NCBI GenBank assembly: GCA_024760905.1
Contig: CM045733.1
Span: forward strand, 28,784,501-28,848,500
Length of the DNA: 64,000 nucleotides
Direction: 5' to 3'
Source: Plotosus lineatus
Lineage: Eukaryota; Chordata; Actinopteri; Siluriformes; Plotosidae
This document shows positions 41,960 through 53,126 of this stretch, piece after piece (position 1 is the first letter of the stretch; the number at the start of each line of letters is the position of its first letter). The notes below the pieces were generated by a model. That model was not told where the DNA came from. It saw nothing but the letters and a program-made list of their open reading frames with translations, and ran no database searches. The position numbers and the translations under genes were made by a program.

Positions 41960-42910
41960 ATGGCGGCCGTGCCCTCCCAAGCTTCACGAACCCCGGTTGA
42001 CCTGGAGGACCTGGACTTAACCGGCGTGCCCGAAGAATATCACGACCTGCAAAAGGTTTTCAGCAAGGGCCGGGCTCGCTCCTTACCTCCTCATCGACCG
42101 TACGGCTGCGCCATTAATCTACTTCCAGGTTCCACGCTCCCTTCCCAGCAACTACACAACCTCTCTAAGCCGGAGAAAGATGCCATGGAGGCATACATCA
42201 ACGAGTCGCTGGCTGCAGGTCTCATTCGGCCCTCATCTTCCCCAGTAGGGGTGGGATTCTTCTTTGTTGAAAAGAAAAACAAGACCCTGAGACCTTGCAT
42301 CGATTACACGGGCCTGAACCAGATCACCATTAAAAACAAGTACCCTCTCCCCTTAATTGATTCAGCCTTCACCCCTCTCCACGATGCTACCGTTTTTTCC
42401 AAGCTGGACCTAAGAAATGCCTACCACTTAGTCCAAATTTGGGAGGGGGACGAGTGGAAGACCATGTTCAACACACCCCTGGGGCACTTCGAATACCTGG
42501 TCATGCCATTCAGACTAACCAATGCCCAGGCGGTTTTCCAAGCTCTGGTCAACGATGTGCTTGGGAACATGCTGAACCACTTTTTATTCGTATGCCTGGA
42601 CGACATTCTGATCTTCTCTAGAGACCAAGATGAACATCTCCGCCACGTGAGAATGGTACTAAAGAGGCTCCTGGAGAACAGATTTTTCGTGAAGGCAGAA
42701 AAGTGCGAGTTCCAGGTCCCCTCAGTCTCGTTCCTGGGGTTCATTGTGGAGAAGGGGCAGATAGGACCTGATCCGGTGAAGATGAAGGCAGTGGCAGAGT
42801 GGCCGATTCCAGGGACGCGGAAACAGCTGCAGAGGTTCCTGGGGTTCGCGAACTTCTATCGTCTGTTTGTGCGGGACTATAGCCACCTAACAGACCCTTC
42901 ACACAGTTGA
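41960..42910 (+). CDS. G2 reverse transcriptase, open frame
   Basis: 316 codons open through the RT palm: [20 protein letters not shown] (26-45), [20 protein letters not shown] (99-118), [15 protein letters not shown] (146-160), the [13 protein letters not shown] block (182-194), then [14 protein letters not shown] (207-220) and the [15 protein letters not shown] block (258-272). The catalytic box is normally YLDD in this family; here residue 212 is Cys (CLDD), a change at the position next to the metal-binding Asp pair. The frame ends in TGA at 42908-42910 before RNase H, which is in another frame. The start at 41960 is only the first ATG; protease and RT would normally be one polyprotein. 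Confidence 0.85.
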   Translation: MAAVPSQASRTPVDLEDLDLTGVPEEYHDLQKVFSKGRARSLPPHRPYGCAINLLPGSTLPSQQLHNLSKPEKDAMEAYINESLAAGLIRPSSSPVGVGFFFVEKKNKTLRPCIDYTGLNQITIKNKYPLPLIDSAFTPLHDATVFSKLDLRNAYHLVQIWEGDEWKTMFNTPLGHFEYLVMPFRLTNAQAVFQALVNDVLGNMLNHFLFVCLDDILIFSRDQDEHLRHVRMVLKRLLENRFFVKAEKCEFQVPSVSFLGFIVEKGQIGPDPVKMKAVAEWPIPGTRKQLQRFLGFANFYRLFVRDYSHLTDPSHS

Positions 42911-43440
42911 CATCACCCAAGACCCCATTCCAGTGGTCCCCAAGTGCCCAGGTGGCGTTTGACAGGCTGAAGGCAAAATTCGTCCACGCGCCCGTACTGA
43001 TCCACCCGGACCCCTCGCTGCAGTTTGTGGTGGAAGTCGACGCCTCGGACTCAGGGGTGGAGGCGGTCCTCTCCCAACCGTCTCTCACAGACCAGAAGCT
43101 CCACCCATGCACCTTCTTTTCCCGTCGCTTGTCCATGATAGAACAGAATTATGATGTTGGGAATCGTGAGCTGCTGGCAGTGGTCTTGGCGGTCCAGGAG
43201 TGGAGACACTGGCTGGAAGGGGCAGCTCACCCCTTCTTGGACTAGACCGACCATAAAAACCTGTCCTACATCCGTACGGCCAAGAGGTTGAACTCTCGTC
43301 AGGCACGATGGTCATTCTACTTGGGGAGGTTCAACTTCACCCTGACATACCGACCAGGCTCCCGGAATACAAAGCCAGATGCTCTTTCCAGACAGTTCTC
43401 CTCGGGTGAAGACTCTACCATGGAGACCATCCTGTCCTCC
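42907..43440 (+). pseudogene. G2 RNase H
   Basis: The frame 42907-43245 encodes [18 protein letters not shown], then [20 protein letters not shown] (catalytic Asp region) and [20 protein letters not shown] with [16 protein letters not shown] at 43243-43245 falls before the usual TDHKNL block, which continues in frame as [20 protein letters not shown] and [17 protein letters not shown]. One stop is the only visible break in this domain. Confidence 0.85.
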
Positions 43441-43463
43441 TCCTGTATACTCGGAGCAGCCCA

Positions 43464-44480
43464 ATGAGAGGTAGAATGACTAGTTCGGGACACCCATCAG
43501 GGGGAACCGGAGTCCATCGGGTGCCCCCAAGGCTGACTATATGTTCCCCCACTGGCCAGAACCCTAGCACTTCAGTGGGCTCCTCAAAGTTAGACTGTTA
43601 CCCTGGAGCCCACCAAACTCTCTTCCTGCTCCGACAATGCTTCTGGTGGCCAACGATGGCAGCTGACACCAGGGAGTTTGTGGGAGCTTCCGCCACCTGT
43701 GCCCGGAGCAAGTCCTTCCATCGGCACCCACGGGCCTCCTCCAACCTTTATCCGTTCCCCATCGCCCCTGGTCTTACATTGCAGTGGATTTCGTCACCGG
43801 GTTACCCCCGTCCGCAGGCAACACTATTATCCTGACAGTAGTAGACCGGTTCTCCAAGGCGGTCCATTTCGTTGTCCTACCCAAACTCCCTTCGGCAATC
43901 AAAACAGCGGGTCTCTTAATCCAACACGTCTTTCGCCTCCATGGTATACCCCAGGACATCATTTCAGACTGAGGCCCCCAGTTTGCATCCAGAGTTTGGA
44001 AGGCGTTCTGCGACACCTTGGGACTCTCCTGCAGCTTGACCTCTGGTTACCACCCTCCATTGAACGGGTAGGCGGAACACATGAATCAAAGCCTCAGATA
44101 CTCCCTGCGCTGCGTCACCTCCCAGCCTCCTGGGCCACACACCTCCCATGGGTCAAATACGCACACAATTCGCTGATCTGCATCACCACCAGGATGTCCC
44201 CCTTCATGGTGATTAATGGGTTCCAGCCCCCCCCCCGTTTCCCAGCCGGGAGGTCGAGGTGGCCGTCCCATCGGTCCAGGCACAGTTCCACAGAGTATGC
44301 CGGGTCTGGAAAGAAGCATGGGCTGCCCTGGAATGAACAGTGGCCCGAAACCGGAGGATTGCCATTGAAACCTTGGCACCTCCCTACACAGTCGGACAAC
44401 AAGTTTGTCTCTCCTCCCGGGACCTGCCCATGCACGGTGACTCCAAATAACTATCTCCCCGATTCATTGGGCCCTATGTA
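43464..44480 (+). pseudogene. G2 integrase
   Basis: HPGAHQTLFLLRQCFWWPTM (the zinc-binding H-H-C-C region, partly in frame 43464-43835), then [20 protein letters not shown] with [20 protein letters not shown] and [11 protein letters not shown] (43784-43972, first two Asp of the DDE triad). A TGA at 43970-43972 interrupts the core. The rest, including [18 protein letters not shown] sequence and THLPWVKYAHNSLICITTRM, is in frame 43678-44481. Integrase inserts the cDNA. This copy is dead. Confidence 0.8.
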
Positions 44481-44599
44481 AGAAAATTTTATAAACCCCA
44501 GCGCCATCCGACTGAGACTCCCACCCTCACTCAAGATACACCCAGTTTTTCAGCCCGTGGTAGAAAGTCCCCTCCACCCCCCCTCCTCCCTGACTGATT

Positions 44600-44765
44600 G
44601 ATGGACATCCCGCATACACAGTCAACCGTATCCTTGATGTACGCAGGAGGGGCATGGTCCCGAAGAGCGTTCATGGATTCCACGCTCCCTAATCCTGGAC
44701 CCGGACTTGTTAGACGAATTCTATTGCGAGTTCCTGGACAAGCCTGGTCGGGCGCCAGGTGGCAC
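44600..44765 (+). pseudogene. G2 chromodomain, internally deleted
   Basis: The N-terminal strand [14 protein letters not shown] is readable at about 44610-44651, and the C-terminal part resumes in another frame as [19 protein letters not shown] at about 44665-44720. The central aromatic-cage segment expected between them (around 12-15 residues) is missing, so the chromodomain could not bind a methylated histone tail. Chromodomains normally direct integration of chromoviruses. Confidence 0.65.
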
Positions 44766-44782
44766 CCCTAGAGGGGGGGTAC

Positions 44783-45137
44783 TGTTATGGTCTGTGCTGG
44801 CTGGCGGAACTAACTCTTCCCTAATCATTGCAGGCGCTGGTGAGGGGTGTGGCAGTTGCCGGTAGGCGAGTCCGAGCTGAGCGCACATGGTCCCAATTTG
44901 TAATCAGCAAAGCAGCCAGCTATAAATGGGCGCGGCGCGCTTCCCTCCAATGTCAGAAGATTCCCGTGACTTTGCTCCTCGGCTGTCTTTCTGACTCCTG
45001 GTTCTTGCTTCGTGCTCGACCAGTTCTCTCGACTTGGTATTCCAGTGATTGACAGTTCCTAGTGTTAAATAAATAATTTGAACCTTCTTTTGGTCTCCTA
45101 CATCTCCGAGTCCTATGCATACACTCCAGGCATAACA
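44783..45137 (+). repeat. G2 3' LTR, complete, 355 bp
   Basis: Begins tgttatggtctgtgctggct, ends actccaggcataaca, with short inverted termini tgttat/ataaca. A polypurine tract (gagggggggt) lies just upstream at 44771-44780. A TATA-like tataaatggg occurs at 44920-44929 and an aataaataa near 45068 could serve as poly(A) signal. Confidence 0.9.
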
Positions 45138-45226
45138 ACTCTGCAGAAGACTTTTCCAGGTATTGCGAGCAGTGATATTTCTCTACTATTGTCACATCTA
45201 ATGTCAGATCAGCTTTCTTTGGTGTT

Positions 45227-45508
45227 TTAGTTATCATTGATTTTTTTTTTTCCCCAATCGCCTGGCATTGTGATTGATTTTCTTACACTTTTTAGCATGG
45301 GCAGCAACTTCTTGGATGTTATCTCACTTCCAGTTTTCAGCATTTCACCGCTGGTGTTGTCCACACTGGCTGCTTTACCACTCTTTAACTTTATTACTGC
45401 CTTTTTCACCTCTTCTGTAATAGGACCAGTGTTGATTTCTTCTATAATTTCGATGTTGTTGAGGTTGAACATATCCTTGGCTTTGTCTTCTTTGCACAGG
45501 TTTTCCAC
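45227..45508 (-). pseudogene. LINE G reverse transcriptase start
   Basis: 93 codons: MENLCKEDKAKDMFNLNNIE, then INTGPITEEVKKAVIKLKSG and KAASVDNTSGEMLKTGSEIT, followed by LPMLKSVRKSITMPGDWGKK. It corresponds to the KSGKAAGxDxIxxEMLK block that opens RT in RTE elements. The palm is absent. Confidence 0.75.
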
Positions 45509-45559
45509 ATTTAATAGCTCTTCAAAGTGCTCTTTCCATCTCGGAAATATCTGATCATC

Positions 45560-46405
45560 TTTTATGAGTAGCTTACCACTTTCCTGCCTCCAATCACTAG
45601 ATCGTATTCCTCACACAATTCAACTAGTCTCTCTCCATTCTCATCCATATTGCTTAAACCTTCTTTACCCAATACTATTGTGTGGTGTCTATTGTCAGTC
45701 CCCACTTTGACATTTGCGTCACCCATTAGGATGAGAATATCAGGTTTTGGTGCTAATTCAATCTCCTTTGGTAGTTGCTCATAGAAAGCATATTTCTCCT
45801 CTTCATCAGCATCATTGGTAGGACTGTAGATCTAGATGATGGTAGCTTTCACATATTTTGAATTGAGTGCTTATGATTCTTTCACTCACCGTGTTCCACT
45901 TAATGAAACATTTTCTTGTCTCAGGGCTCAGCATGAGTGCTACACCCTTGTAATGTTGACCCTTTGACCCAGAGAATAGAATAGAATTTCAGGTGTTTAC
46001 TTTCACTTCTCCGAATCAGGTCCATCTCAGCTCGCTTATACCGAGCATGTCCAGGTGATATGTCCCCATTTCATGTGCTACTATTGAAGATTCCCTGATG
46101 GCATTCATGGTCCTTACTTTCCAGCAGCCTACATGGATAAATTTCCTCGTTGTCAGTAGTTGTCCCATCCATGTTATCCTCAGGTTGGAGACTTCCCTAG
46201 GGCTTTTATCCCCAGCCGTCATGTGGGCATCTTCCCATCTAAGAGCCTCCTCTTTCGGGATTTTGCATGACATGGTTCTGTGACAATTTTGAATAGCGTC
46301 ATTTACTGTCCAAGAATTTTTTTTTTTTTTTTTTATTATATGGGAAGGGGTGATTAGCCTCTTGCCTAACCCTCCTCCTTTTTCATCCAGGCTTGGGACC
46401 GGCAT
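45560..46405 (-). pseudogene. LINE G endonuclease
   Basis: The minus-strand frame 46016-46405 ends with FIHVGCWKVRTMNAIRESSI, then VAHEMGTYHLDMLGISELRW, the N-terminal block of RTE endonucleases (W-N-V-R-T and I-S-E-x-R-W). Further down, ALMLSPETRKCFIKWNTVSE and a MGDANVKVGTDN-like GDFN block (about 45720-45740) are readable in other frames, separated by stops. A poly(A) run (46317-46335) lies in the coding start. Confidence 0.7.
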
Positions 46406-46420
46406 AGGCGGAGTTATTTA

Positions 46421-46884
46421 ATTGACATGGCAACACATAAAAGCTAAAATCTGATTGGATAAATAAATTTTAAATCTGCATATACATACTAGAAACAATT
46501 TGGTCATGAGACGTACTACAAGATGAAGTCCTGAACAAACACTAGAATTTGTAAATGAAGTTGTAAATGTAGGTCAGTGCTTCTGTAGTGTTTAGGCCAG
46601 CAGGGAAGGCATTGATGGTCCTGAAGGCCCACTACTGGATATATTTAAAGTAGCTGTTGACCAGATTTCACCTGAATGTTTTTGACTGACAGAAAAAAAC
46701 ATGATGAAACATGGACTTTCCATTTAGCATTTGAATGCCACTAAAAATCCATTCAAACTATGAAACAGACTACAGAACAGAAAGGACGTAACAGGCTTAT
46801 GTGGTTTTAAGATAATTTACAACATAGATATTTGTTTTAAAGAAAACACTCACCTCAATGTATGATATAAAGCCATTTATTCTT
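46421..46884. other. No recognisable feature
   Basis: AT-rich unique-looking DNA. No frame or motif supported. Confidence 0.5.
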
Positions 46885-47000
46885 TATTTTTCTCAACCAT
46901 TTAATCCTAAATAGGGTTGTGGGGAGGATAACACCCATCTTAGTGAATACTGGGAGAGGGAAGAGTACCCCCATGGACAGCTTGACCGGTCATTGCAGGA
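46885..47000 (-). mobile_element. SINE family 1 tail fragment
   Basis: Contains the type-b tail in reverse (tttctcaaccatttaatcct at about 46888, then gtacccccatggacagcttg). Head and body are absent. Confidence 0.6.
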
Positions 47001-47231
47001 ATTTAAAACCAAAAAAAATATTTCATACAGATTACCAAACAGTATGTACTCACTACTATAAGTCTTTAGTATGTTAGACTCATGGCAAAAAATGGCTTAT
47101 GTGTGCCACATAAGATGGCCAAAATTTAGAGAGGAGTTGCCATAAGCTGTAAAGTTATGTGATTCTTCACATGCGTTGTTTGTAAGTTACTCTGAAAGAG
47201 AATATGTCGAGTGTATTTTGAAACTACTGGT
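47001..47231. other. No recognisable feature
   Basis: AT-rich flank of the SINE at 47232. Confidence 0.5.
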
Positions 47232-47392
47232 GGGGCCAGTGGTGTAGTGGTTAGGGTGCTGGGCTCATGAGCAGGATGTTTTTTTGTTTGAATCCCAGTT
47301 AGACTCCCACTGTGCTAAGACCCCTGAGCAAGGTCTTAACCACAAGTGTGTGCCTGTTCACCCAGCAGTATAAATGGGTACCAGTAAAAAGA

Positions 47393-47430
<38 letters not shown>
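47232..47430 (+). mobile_element. SINE family 3, short copy with (AAT)n tail
   Basis: Head and central block match 9741-9905 (tggtgtagtggttagggtgc, tgtgctaagacccctgagca, accagtaaaaag), but the long 3' domain is absent, and it ends in (AAT)n at 47393-47429. The family therefore exists in a long and a short form. Confidence 0.8.
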
Positions 47431-47431
<1 letters not shown>

Positions 47432-47434
47432 TTG

Positions 47435-48300
47435 GGTTGTCCTTGTCCTTGTCCTCTTTAGTCCGAATGCCATGGCAGCCAAGTTTTCCATAAACAACTT
47501 TGAATCGTGATTTGCCACAGAATAGTTTTCCACTTTGCCACACTCCATTTGAAATGACCCCGGCACAGAAAAAACGTCTGCTTTTCTGGGTCCTGTTTAG
47601 AAATGGCTGCTTCTTCGTACTGTTGAGTTTCACCTGGCAACGGTGGATGGCACGGTGGATTGTGTTCACCAACAATGGTTTCTGGATGTATTGCTGAGGC
47701 CATTCTGTGATTTTCCTTACAGTGGCATTCCTGTTTGTGGTGCAGTGCCATTTAATGGTCCGAAGACCACGGGCCTCCAGTATGGGTTTTCAGCCTTGAC
47801 CCTGACACACACAGATTGTTCCAGTTTCTGTCAATCTTTGGATAATGTTATGCACTGTAGATAATGATGATAATTTCAAACTATTTGTAATTTTTCACTG
47901 GGAAACACCTTTCTGATATTGCTCCACTATCTTTCTGTGCAACATTGGGGGAATTGGTGATCCTCTACCCATGTTCGCTTCTGAGACACACTGCCACTCT
48001 GAGAAGCACTTTTTATACTCAGTCATGTTACCAATTGACCTCATTTGTGGTAATTGGTCTTCTAGCTGTTCATTATAAGTGCCATTGACTTTTCCAGCCT
48101 CTTATTGCTACCTTTTCTAACTTTTTTTTTGACACCGTGAAATTTAAAATCAACATAGTTTTCCTTTAAAATTATACATTTTCTCAGTTTAAACTTTTAT
48201 CCTGTCATCTATGTTCTATTCAGAATAAAATATTGAAAATTGGCATTTCCACATCATTGCATTCAGTTTTTATTCCCAATTTGTATAGTGCACAATCTTT
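47435..48300 (-). pseudogene. Tc1-like DNA transposon, transposase N-terminal half
   Basis: On the minus strand the reading starts near 47970 (MGRGSPIPPMLHRKIVEQYQ) with a helix-turn-helix and then GTICV...GQG-KPILEARGLR. The best frame (47675-47358) contains VNTIHRAIHRCQVKLNSTKK, then SRRFFCAGVISNGVWQSGKL, and the first catalytic block is shifted. This is the paired DNA-binding domain and the start of a DD34E catalytic core. The rest is missing where the SINE and (AAT)n begin. From 48120 to 48300 lies the 5' non-coding part. Confidence 0.65.
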
Positions 48301-48599
48301 GTTACCAGCCGGAAGGTATGCAAGGATGCGCTACTATGGTCACTTGGCGCATTTCCCGTGCGTCTAAATCATTAATTTCTTTCAATACACGGGATTCCAA
48401 GTCATTTACCACCAGCGTGCTAAATTTACAATACGGCAGCTGCTTGGTGACTATCTTTATTTTGTGACCCTTGTTCAATTTGTGTTTTCTTTAGGTTGAA
48501 ACTATAAGTTATTATTCTGTCTTATCTTGTTGATATTAGTAAATTGTATATGTTTTATGTCTTGGTTTGTCACGTAAGTCTTTCCCCCTCTTCTGTATG
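48301..48599. other. No recognisable feature
   Basis: No coding motif or repeat was identified between the Tc1 fragment and the phased array. Confidence 0.5.
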
Positions 48600-48790
48600 G
48601 TCAAAAGCAGCCACAGAACAGTCGTGTTCATCTACAGACAATAGAGAAACACTGTGGAATTTCTGTAGACATTGCACGAAACAAAGTGGAACGATTGCGG
48701 AATGGTTGCAGATAGCACGGAAGACTTACGGAACACTCACGGAACTCATTTTGACTATAAATACAGGCACGCAAGACAAAGAGCCACATT
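48600..48790 (+). repeat. Phased GGAA array with TATA box, locus 3
   Basis: GGAA-like cores at 48656, 48688, 48699, 48719, 48730 and 48741 with degenerate phases between (gaa at about 48667 and 48678), a mean step near 10.6 bp. tataaata follows at 48756-48763. A start codon of a small ORF lies 50 bp after the TATA box. This is the shortest and cleanest copy of the layout also seen at 6494 and 19205. Confidence 0.65.
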
Positions 48791-48805
48791 TCAAGAGATG
48801 TCACG

Positions 48806-48937
48806 ATGCCGAAAGCCAAGAGGAAGACATCCAAGAAGCCATGGTTTCCAACGCCGGAAACCCCAGTTGACGAGCCTTCTCAGGAAGCCGAGGTCGATGC
48901 CAAGCTGGATGTTGCTTCTACCGATATCCTAGTGTGA
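48806..48937 (+). CDS. Small ORF downstream of the phased promoter-like array
   Basis: 43 codons from ATG at 48806 to TGA at 48935-48937. The product has a basic start (MPKAKRKTSKKPWF), a Pro-rich middle and an acidic C-terminal half (DEPSQEAEVDAKLDV). It is 50 bp downstream of a TATA box. No family recognised; a retroelement leader peptide or the first piece of a longer gag-like ORF are possibilities. It could also be noise. It is cut off from anything longer because LINE A copy 3 begins at 49079. Confidence 0.3.
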   Translation: MPKAKRKTSKKPWFPTPETPVDEPSQEAEVDAKLDVASTDILV

Positions 48938-49078
48938 ATGTCTGAACCAGTAACCATAGGTAGGAAGGCTTGAGGGTGCTATCACTTGCCCAAGATAAAC
49001 TTTCAGACTAGTGGAGAGAAGTCATCTTACATCTCCATTCTAGACTGGCTCCAAGCAGAGCCTACCCACTGCCCGACA

Positions 49079-51375
49079 GGAACACAGAAGGATGGATGTT
49101 GATAAATTTTACAAAAAGGATGGAAATCGCATTGGTGAATACTTTCTTCCAGAAGAGACAGGAGCATAGGGTGACATAAAAGTGGAGGTAGGAGCACACA
49201 GGGAGACTACATCTTGTGTAGGCAATGGAATTTGAAGAAAGTCACTGACAGCAAAGTAGTAGTGGGTGAGAGTGTTGCCAAACAGCATAGGATGGTGGTA
49301 TGCAGGATTATGCTGAAGGTGAGGAAGGGGAAGAAGGCAAAGGCAGAGCAGAAGACAAAGTGGTGGAAGCTGAAAAAGGAAGAGTGTCATGTTGGCTTCA
49401 AGGAGGGTTTGAAACAGGATTTGGGTAGTCAGGAAGTGTTTCCACATGACTGCTACAACTACAGCTAATGTGATCAGGGAGACAGGTAGGCGAGTACTTG
49501 GCGTGTCCTCTGCAAGGAAAGTAGATAAGGAGACTTGGTGGTGGAATGAGGAAGTGCAGAAGTGTGTACAAAGGAAGAAGTTAGCTAAGAAGAAGTGGGA
49601 CATTGAGACGGCTGAAGAAAGTAAACCGGAGTACAGGTAGACAAAGTGTAATGCGAAGGAAGCAGTGTCAAGCCAAAAAGAGGGCAGATGATGAAAATGA
49701 TTTTTACAGGTTGGCAGAGCAGAGAAATAGAGATTGGAAGGACGTGCAGCAAGTTAGGGTCATTAAGGAGATAATGGAAAATGACAGATGTGTGCTGGGA
49801 AGATGGAAAGAGTACCTTGAAGAGCTGATGAATGAGGTAAATGAGGGAGAACAAAGAGTAGAACAGGTGACCATTGAAGACCAGGAAGTAGCAAAGATTA
49901 GTAAGGGTGAAGTGAGGAGGGCATTGAAGAGGATGAATAGTGGAAAAGCAGTTGATCCTGATGACATACCTGTGGAGGTATGGAAGTGTCTAGGAGAGGC
50001 AGCAGTAAACTTTGTGACAAAAACATTCAACAAGGTCTTAGAGAGTGAGAGCATGCCGGAAAAATGGAGAAAAAGTGTGCTGGTGCCCATTTTTAAGAAC
50101 AAGGGAGACGTGCACAATTGTGGCAACTACAGAGGGATGAAGTTGATGAGCTAAACAAATTTTTGAAAGAATAGTAGAAGCTGGACTAAGTGAAGAGGTC
50201 AGCATTTGTGAACAACAGATTTGTTTCATGTCAGGAAAGAGCACCACAGATGCAGTGTTTGCTTTGAGGATGTTAATAGAGAAGTACTGAGAAGGTCCGA
50301 GGGACATTGTGTCTTTGTGGAGCTGAAGAAAGCATATGACAGGGTGCTGAGAGAGGAACCGTGGTATTGTATGAAGAAATCTGGATTGGCAGAGAAGTAT
50401 GTTAGAGTGGTGCAGGACATGTATGAAAGATGTTAGACAGTGGTGAGGTGTGCTGTCGGCGTGACAGGAGAGTTCAAGTTGGTGATGGGACTGCATCAAG
50501 GGTCGGCTCTGAGCCCCTTCTTGTTTGCTATGGTGATGGACAGGCTGACATATGAGGTTAGACACGAATCCCCATGGACTATGATGTTTGCAGCTCACAT
50601 TGTTATCTGTAGTGAGAGCGGAGAACAAGTGCAGGAAAATCTCGAAAGGTGGAGGTATGCCCTGGAATGGAGAGGAATGAAGGTTAGCCTTAGTAAGACA
50701 GAATACAATACATGTCTGTGAACGAGAAGGACCCAAAGGCAATGGTGAGGTTACAGGGAACAGAGATGAAGATGGTAAGGGATTTTAAGTATTTAGACTC
50801 AAGCATCCAGAACAATGGAGAGTGTGGAAAAGAGGTGAAAAAGCATGTGCAGGCAGGATGGACTGTTTGGAGAAAAGTGTCCGATATGACGTGTGATAGT
50901 ATGTATCAGCAAGAATGAAAGGAAAAGTGTACAAGAGGATTATGAGGCCAGCAATGTTATATGGTTTAGAAACCGTGGCACTGAGGAAAAGACAGGAGGC
51001 AGAGCTGAAGGTAGCAGAGATGAAAATGTTGAGGTTCTCTTTGGGAGTAACAAGGATGGGTAGGATCAGGAGTGAGTACATCAGAGTGACAGCACATTTA
51101 AGATGTTTTGGAGACAAAGTCAAAGAGGCTAGACTGAGATGGTTTGGACACGTACAGATGAGGGATAGTGAATATATTGGTAGGAGGATGCTGAGGTTGA
51201 AACTACCAGGCAGAAGGCCTAGAGGAAGACCAAAGACGAGATTTATGGCTGTGATTAAAGAGGACATGAATGTAGTTGGTGTAAGAGAAGATGATGCACA
51301 GGATATGGTGAAATGGAGACAGATGATTCACTTTGGTGACCCCTGAAGGGAATGGCCGAAGGAAAAGAAGATTCT
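49079..51375 (+). mobile_element. LINE A copy 3, 5'-truncated
   Basis: Begins in the endonuclease (ggaacacagaaggatggatg) and ends at the LINE A 3' terminus (ggtgacccctgaagggaatg, then gaaggaaaagaag). Remnants: VVVGESVAKQHRMVVCRIML (49214-49468), WWWNEEVQKCVQRKKLAKKK (49446-49640), RALKRMNSGKAVDPDDIPVE (49603-50154), GLHQGSALSPFLFAMVMDRL with MMFAAHIVICSE, FADD replaced by FAAH (50440-50721), and the C-terminus (50915-51346) ending in GDP. Multiple stops and shifts. Confidence 0.88.
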
Positions 51376-51479
51376 TCTTCTGGGAAACCAGTGATCCTGA
51401 TACTTCTGCTTTCTGAGTGCTGATTCCTCCTGGTGTGCTGCTGCTGGCTCGAGTCTTGGAAGTCTCTCCTTCTTATGAA

Positions 51480-51972
51480 GATCTAAAATGGACCCAGATG
51501 TCCACTTACAGACTGAACATGACTTTTCACTGCTGGTGATATTAACTCTCTTCCTCATAATTATAAGTCTTTTCCTGACAATTATTTCAGACTTACAGTT
51601 GTATAACCAACCAGAATGCATTTTGGACTTTAATGAAGTTCTCATATGCTTTGTATCCTTATGGATTCAGCCAAGTGAGGATGGGTTTCCCATTTGTGCC
51701 TGGCTTCACTCAAGGTTTTTTTTCTTTGCAGCTACCCTGGTTGCCAAGCCAAAGCTTATACAAAATTCTTGGTGACTCCCCAGTCACAACACACGCGCGC
51801 AACGTGATTGCTGATTAGGGATGTGTAGGGGTTGTAGGAAATGTTTAAATTATTTTATACTTTGTAAGTCATTACTTTTACTGTGTAAAACTACTTTGAG
51901 ACAATGTCAATTGTAAAAAGCGCTATACAAGTAAAACTGAATTGAATTGAATTGAATTGAATTGAATTAAGT
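51480..51972 (+). mobile_element. L2-like LINE 3' end with (ATTGA)n tail
   Basis: Contains blocks typical of fish L2-type 3' ends: a ggcttcactcaaggtttttt segment, a ctactttgagacaatgtcaa segment, aaagcgctatacaagtaaaa and a gaattgaattgaattgaatt tail (51941-51968). No protein is encoded. It may be a 5'-truncated L2-type LINE or a SINE sharing that tail. Confidence 0.65.
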
Positions 51973-51999
51973 AGTATTGCCAACATAGCAAATAGCCAT

Positions 52000-52250
52000 G
52001 TGCCCCAGTGCCGTAAACTAGGCTATCAAAGACCAGCCATCTCTCTCACTGGCTATGGTGAGATGTATGCAAAGGGATATTGTTGTCGTTCAAAAAGAGT
52101 AGGCCACTGGATTGCCCTTTGCACGTTTCTCTGTGAATTTTTGTGTGTGTGTTGACCCTGCGATGGCCTGGCAAGCTCTCCAGGATGTACCTTGCTCTAG
52201 CCCTTGGCTAAGATAGGACCCTCTCCCCATGGCATGGAAAAAGCCATGTG
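52000..52250 (+). mobile_element. SINE family 1, head lost, decayed
   Basis: Body and tail words are recognisable (ccccagtgccgtaaactagg, tctctctcactggctatggt, tgcgatggcctggcaagctc). It lies about 25 bp after the L2-like tail. Confidence 0.7.
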
Positions 52251-53066
52251 TGCTTTTCTTCTCTAAAAGTAATTCAAATGCAACATTTTTCAAAGCATGA
52301 TTCAACAAATTAAATGCACACAGCTATGTCTTTAACAGCTGACTTCCCTGCCTGCCTTTGATAACTATGTTAAGGATGTGTTATTTTTGTTGCAAACACT
52401 TCATGAATGATAACGCTTTATAATGATAACACTTTGCCTTGATGACTGCATGTACCAGTCAACGAGAAGCATCCACTGACTTTATGGGACATTTCAGATA
52501 TTTCAATCATTTAGGTACCCATGCACTTTACTTTAGAAGTATCTATGTTACTTTATGAAGTAACTAAGCCAGCATAAAAGCTAGTTGTGAAAGGTGAATG
52601 ATAATTTGTCATATTGTGTGAGCAGGTGACACCTTGTTTTTCTCTACATTTACATGGAGGGAATCTTATAGACCTGTATATTAAAGTAAATCTACAATCA
52701 GAGAAATGGATTTTGGGTCGAAGAGTATAGAAATTGATGATACACAATGTAATGCATTTTCCTGTTTACATCCAGTTTCCCCGAGCCTATGCTTATATCA
52801 CATTTTCGATTTTAAATGCCATTACTCTTTTCTAAAATTCAATAAAAGCATCTTCTCTACTCCCAGCTTCAAAGGGAGTCTGGTCTCACCTATTATAAAA
52901 GAGATAAAGCACTGTGCCACTGCATTACAACAAGGTTTTTATACTGCTGTGACCAGGACAGTTCACTCGCTCACTCAGCCAGTCGCTTGGCCGGTTAGTT
53001 GGTTGGTCGGTTGCTCTCTCTCTCTCTCTCTCTCTCATGCTCTCTCTCGTGCGCATGCGCTCTCTG

Positions 53067-53126
<60 letters not shown>

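Larger units (their letters stand above)
40577..45137 (+). mobile_element. Ty3/gypsy copy G2, chromodomain type, near full length
   Basis: Order: truncated 5' LTR, leader, gag, zinc knuckle, protease, RT, RNase H, integrase, chromodomain, polypurine tract and complete 3' LTR. Gene order RT-RH-IN and a C-terminal chromodomain place it among chromoviruses (Sushi-like in fish). Many stops and frameshifts. GC-rich compared with its surroundings. The 5' end is lost at 40577. Confidence 0.9.
45145..46420 (-). mobile_element. LINE G: RTE/BovB-like LINE, minus strand
   Basis: Reading from 46420 down: a 5' part with atgccggtcccaagcctgga (also seen in the LINE A 5' UTR), endonuclease (46110 to about 45560) and the beginning of RT (45508-45227). 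The rest of RT and the 3' end are missing: sequence adjoining the gypsy LTR begins at about 45140. The translation style recalls vertebrate RTE proteins annotated as craniofacial development protein 2-like. Confidence 0.75.
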
